A stretch of DNA of 24,903 nt from Letharia columbiana (lineage: Eukaryota > Ascomycota > Lecanoromycetes > Lecanorales > Parmeliaceae). Made by a program: the position numbers and the translations under genes. The stretch is from assembly GCF_014066305.1 (NCBI RefSeq), contig NW_023501162.1, forward strand, positions 1 through 24,903, given 5' to 3'. Shown here piece after piece: positions 21,766 to 24,903 of the stretch (position 1 is its first letter; every line of letters begins with the position of its first letter). Below the pieces are notes generated by a model that did no database searches, had not been told where the DNA came from, and saw only the letters and a program-made list of their open reading frames with translations.

Positions 21766-22411
21766 TAGTATGGGAGCCCCGAAGGGCGAATGAGTTGTGG
21801 CTAAAAGGCCCAGCGAAAACAGCTAAAATGCCCGCAGGCCGATCCTAAAGCGCCGAGGCGCCACGCACCACAAGAAAAATGGCCACCAGGGCCGCACACA
21901 AGACCACCACTGCTTAGCATTAGCCTACCTATTATCTCATGCTGGGAAGTAACTGCTTACCCAGAAGACCCACCAGATAGCGGGAAGACCCAGCACGGGG
22001 GGCAGCAAGAGGAGCAGCCAGAGGAGGGGCGAAGACGGCGGCGTTACGCCGAAGTTCCTCGGCGCGGTGAGCCGCTACGCATGTTAGCTACGCACCCTAG
22101 CACATGCCAGTAGGATTCATACCGGTCCAGCGGCGAAGGGCAGCACGAACATCCCCGCCAGTGCGGGCCGCAGCGAAGACATCACCCTGGTAGACGGGGA
22201 CCGAGTCTACCACGCACACATGACCCCCGCGGGAGCACCGCCCGCACTTACGCTGGCGCGAGCCAGCAGGAGGCGCGGTGCAAACCGCACGAGGGTCACG
22301 TGCGAGAGCACGCACACAACGGCAGCAAAAGGGGACTAGCACACGTTAGCGCAACCTCTTAGTTATCTGGCATCTCTTCCACTCACGGTCGATATCCGGA
22401 GCACGGATGGG

Positions 22412-22459
22412 GGGAGCAGCAACGGGAGCAGCGACGGGAGCGGCGACGGGAGCAGCGAC
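22412..22459 (+). repeat. 12 bp minisatellite, four units
   Basis: Four contiguous 12 bp units, gggagcagcaac, gggagcagcgac, gggagcggcgac, gggagcagcgac. Confidence 0.9.
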
Positions 22460-23234
22460 GAGGGGGGCTGACAGCCTTCTTAGCCAAGCACGTCTTCAAA
22501 ACGGATGTGAATGCCTACCAGCAACAGCGCGAGGCGCAGGGACTACGACGGCCACAAGCACTTGGTAACCCGAAGGGCCACGAGAGCGGAGGTTTAATAC
22601 CACTGTCGACATGTCAGCATGCTCCTTATGCTGTCCACAAAGCATCGCAAAGCATCCTTCGAGGTGCTTGTTGTGTGTGAAGTTGATCTGAGTGACTGCA
22701 ACCTCATTCAACTATCACCTCAACCGATGCATATACTATGCTGTTGCGATGATGCGCAGCTCGCTATCGCGATACTGCGATGAGAACGGACGAAGGCAAG
22801 ATAGCAGACATGAAGAAGGACTGGGCACTTACTTGTGATGGCGTCGGCGTTGATATTGTTGCTAAGAAGAACAAAAGTCAGACTGGAAGTAAGTCTTTTG
22901 TACTCACTAGCGCGACTTTCAACGATCACCACAATAGGATCACCACGATCACAAAGTGACAACACAACAATAGCGCATGGCAATGGCGATAATAGCACAC
23001 CGCAATGGGGTAGCACTACGCCCATGTCCTATTGACCAAAACAACAATGCGCACAGCGATGCTGTCGCGATTCAGCATGTAAACATGACAACATGCTCAA
23101 GAAGACCTCAGGGCACACAGTACGGATACGCCATTGCAGCACACGTCAGTTCAGGCTACGTCCAAGCTGGCAATGGGCAGCGCAGGTGGTACTGGCAAGT
23201 CCGCACGCATTCAATTACAAGGCGCAATGATGAT

Positions 23235-23255
23235 GAGGTTCAGGGGCTGAACCTC
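23235..23255 (+). other. Perfect 9 bp hairpin with GGG loop upstream of the polypurine tract
   Basis: GAGGTTCAG-GGG-CTGAACCTC. It ends 17 bases before the 3' LTR, directly upstream of the purine tract, and mirrors the 2676-2694 hairpin of the small element. Confidence 0.8.
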
Positions 23256-23257
23256 CT

Positions 23258-23266
23258 GAGGGGGGA
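23258..23266 (+). other. Polypurine tract of the chromovirus
   Basis: GAGGGGGGA, followed by tgcagt and the 3' LTR at 23273. The six-base gap before the LTR is unusual; the primer may include part of it. Confidence 0.6.
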
Positions 23267-23272
23267 TGCAGT

Positions 23273-23529
23273 TGTAAGGGTGGAAGTACTCGGAGCGAAC
23301 TGATAGGCTCGCTTGCGTCGCTTGCCAGGCTGCAAGCTACGCAGCTAGGGCGAGTATCCAACATGCTTGGCAAAGTCTTAAATACTTGCGAGTCCCCTTT
23401 CCCCTTCTTCTTTCTTTAGTTATTAGTTCATCTAGCAACTGATCTATCTATTCTATCAACTACGCATCTAGACCTCGTGATTGTATAGCTGCTACGCAGT
23501 TCCATTAAAAGAGGCCTTACTACCTCACA
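23273..23529 (+). repeat. 3' LTR
   Basis: 257 bp, TGTAAG...CTCACA. Relative to the 5' LTR it has four CpA/TpG to TpA changes (CAGA to TAGA, GCAT to GTAT, TTGA to TTAA, TTGC to TTAC) and one extra C; the 5' LTR has the other two changes. Confidence 0.95.
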
Positions 23530-24270
23530 ATATATAAATTTAAGATTTTTAAGCTTAATTCTATCTTATTCTTTTATATATACTAATAAATATCTATCTA
23601 AAATTAGCTATTTATAATCTCATTTAAACTTAATTTAAATTATAAGAGAAATAATAATAACTATTTAAAGATCGCTAGTTAATAAAAAATCTTAGAAGAA
23701 TATATATATAATTATATTAAACGCGTAATTATTATTCTTTATAAATATTTAAATATAATTATTCGATAATTAGATATTAGAAAAAAAAAAAGTATATATA
23801 ATAATAAATAAAAGAGTTTTATTAGAAATATAGAAAGGATAAATAAAACTAATATTATTCTAAAATATAAATCTAAAAATAATAATAATAATAAGATTTT
23901 TTAAAATGATATTAGAAAAGAAGCTTATAAGTTCTAAATAAGAGAACTTTAGATTATTTAACTTATATACGCTTAACGTACGCTTAACGAAATCTTAGCG
24001 AATAAACTTAAATAAGCGATTTCCTTTAAGTTTTCTTTACTTTCTTAAGAATTATTTTTACTACTAAATCGATATATAAATATATCTTTCTTTCTAATTT
24101 TATATTATTATATTAATTCTAAAACTCTTTAAATCTAATAATTCTAATTTTTTAATTTTTTTAAGAGATAGCGATTTAAAATTAATATAATAACTATAAT
24201 TAAAGCGTAGTCTTAACATCTATAAAATAAATTATTATTAATTAATAAAATATTAAAATAAAATATTCTT
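23530..24270. other. RIP-degraded DNA beginning with a reversed repeat-R end
   Basis: 23530-23583 is the left end of repeat R in reverse orientation (atttaagatttttaagctt through tatcttattctttta), cut off by the LTR. The rest, to 24270, is A+T-rich, CpA/TpG-poor and shows no reading frame or motif. Confidence 0.65.
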
Positions 24271-24380
24271 AATATATATAAAAGAGTAAGATAGAGCTAA
24301 GCTTAAAAATCTTAAATTTATATATATAGTTTATTATTAATTTAAATTCGCTACGCTCTTTAATTAGATCGACTAAGTTA
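24271..24380 (+). repeat. Repeat R, left end
   Basis: Matches the start of the 4203-6440 units and 8151-8275: agagtaagatagagctaag, then aatcttaaatttatatatat, then gctacgctctttaatta. Confidence 0.75.
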
Positions 24381-24392
24381 TTATAAGTAATA

Positions 24393-24903
24393 AGTAAAGA
24401 CCTATGAATTAAATTCATAAAGTTGGATTTTTCATTTTTCTAAATCAAATGGAATTGGATTTTTCTAAGTTAAATCGAATTTTAGCCCTAGCCCTAAGTT
24501 AAATCGAACTCTAATCGCTTGCTATACGTTTTTAACCTACTTTCAAAATTGATTTAATCTATATAGTATATAGACATATATGTATAGAGAGAGGCGCGCT
24601 AAGGCCTAATTAAAAAGATATATCGAGTGTAAAGGATTGATCCGTAATAATTACCTATAAAAAACAGAGAAAGGCCATATCCTTATGATAAGAAGTATCG
24701 AAATATCGGAAAGAAATGGAGACAACATGCTAATTAGTGGTGTGAATCCCACATTATCTCCTGCCGCAGTGAAATCTTTCGAATAATGAAATAGCTGTCA
24801 GAGCAAGACATCGGACGGTTTCAATTCGTTCAAATATGTATCGTCTGATGTTCCTTCTGCAGAGGCCTAATTGGCTATGATCGTCGCAGTAGATTCTCCT
24901 CTT
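24393..24903 (-). repeat. Nearly unmutated copy of 6828-7310, inverted, running off the window
   Basis: Composition returns towards normal across this block, with CA and TG frequent beyond about 24650. Its reverse complement aligns with 6828-7310. It carries the uninterrupted foldback target site at 24394-24401. It may mark the edge of the A+T-rich block. Confidence 0.8.
24754..24903 (-). CDS. C-terminal part of an unknown protein, start beyond the window
   Basis: The minus strand from 24903 is open for 49 codons to a TAA at 24754-24756. The product is basic and Cys-containing: it starts KRRIYCDDHSQLGL, contains RRNIRRYIFERIETV and ends FERFHCGRR. I do not recognise a family. The same frame continues upstream in the RIP-mutated copy at 6594-6985, where it remains protein-like with mostly C to T derived stops. 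That suggests a real coding region rather than a chance frame. It could be a host gene end, an intron-bounded exon or a transposon protein. No regulatory sequence can be seen, as the start lies outside. Confidence 0.45.
   Translation of the reverse strand, partial: KRRIYCDDHSQLGLCRRNIRRYIFERIETVRCLALTAISLFERFHCGRR

Larger units (their letters stand above)
21766..23272 (+). other. 1.5 kb 3' non-coding region of the chromovirus
   Basis: GC-balanced, unmutated DNA between the pol stop and the 3' LTR. Short open frames on both strands (for example 22977-23303 plus, 22097-22342 minus) lack any recognisable motif and look like chance. It contains the minisatellite at 22412-22459 and the hairpin and polypurine tract at its end. 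It is long for a 3' leader and may be captured or regulatory sequence. Confidence 0.7.
16371..23529 (+). mobile_element. Full-length Ty3/gypsy chromovirus LTR retrotransposon, lightly RIP-mutated
   Basis: 7159 bp from TGTAAG to CTCACA. It has 256 and 257 bp LTRs, a gag frame, a pol frame shifted by -1 in the order protease, RT, RNase H, integrase, chromodomain, then about 1.5 kb of 3' non-coding DNA and a polypurine tract. The domain order with integrase after RNase H and a C-terminal chromodomain places it in the Ty3/gypsy chromoviruses. Gag and pol carry multiple stops and pol one frameshift, so this copy needs help in trans. The flanks do not match: gattt on the left, atata on the right. 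The right LTR abuts directly on a reversed repeat-R end that is absent on the left. Confidence 0.95.

Noticed and set aside
22097..23303. Open frames of 66-108 codons in the 3' region, one of which runs into the 3' LTR.
   Set aside because: No motif, low-complexity translations and no start context; treated as non-coding.
24483..24497. Telomere-like TAGCCCTAGCCCTAA.
   Set aside because: Only two imperfect units with an extra G, inside a duplicated sequence; not a telomere tract.

Overview
The window reads as repeat-rich DNA from a filamentous ascomycete (Pezizomycotina). Most of it (about 1-1172, 2852-16280 and 23530-24390) is extremely A+T-rich. It has almost no CpA or TpG, while CpG (tcg, cgc, acg) survives. 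That is the footprint of repeat-induced point mutation (RIP), which turns CpA/TpG into TpA in duplicated DNA. The species cannot be named from the sequence.

Layout. (1) 1-1172: mutated DNA. (2) 1173-2851: an unmutated island with a possible solo LTR and a small non-autonomous LTR retrotransposon (1579-2851; 138/139 bp LTRs, PBS-like site, polypurine tract). (3) 2852-6556: mutated repeats, including an array of one roughly 670 bp unit. (4) 6594-7310: a mutated copy of a sequence that is nearly intact and inverted at 24393-24903, including a decayed coding region. (5) 7311-8125: a foldback element with an 8 bp target-site duplication. (6) 8151-9568: a 1.4 kb inverted repeat. (7) 9569-11290: unresolved mutated DNA. 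(8) 11540-16280: a heavily mutated Ty3/gypsy chromovirus on the minus strand, with recognisable RT, integrase and chromodomain remnants. (9) 16371-23529: a lightly mutated, full-length Ty3/gypsy chromovirus on the plus strand, with LTRs, gag, pol (protease, RT, RNase H, integrase, chromodomain, AT-hook) and a 1.5 kb 3' non-coding region. (10) 23530-24390: mutated repeats. (11) 24393-24903: return to normal composition, with the C-terminus of a minus-strand reading frame.

How it works together. The only recognisable genes are gag and pol of the plus-strand element. Gag would form the particle. Pol, in the -1 frame, would supply processing, reverse transcription and chromatin-targeted integration. 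Both frames are broken by several stops and pol by a one-base frameshift, so this copy is not autonomous as read. All six LTR-LTR substitutions and most of the stops are CpA/TpG to TpA changes, so its decay is early RIP.

Most interesting signals: a GGG-loop hairpin at matching distance upstream of the 3' LTR in two otherwise unrelated LTR elements; a likely self-priming PBS; a chromodomain plus AT-hook tail; glutamine-only stop conversion in pol, suggesting strand-asymmetric RIP; and the foldback insertion with an unoccupied-site counterpart in the same window.
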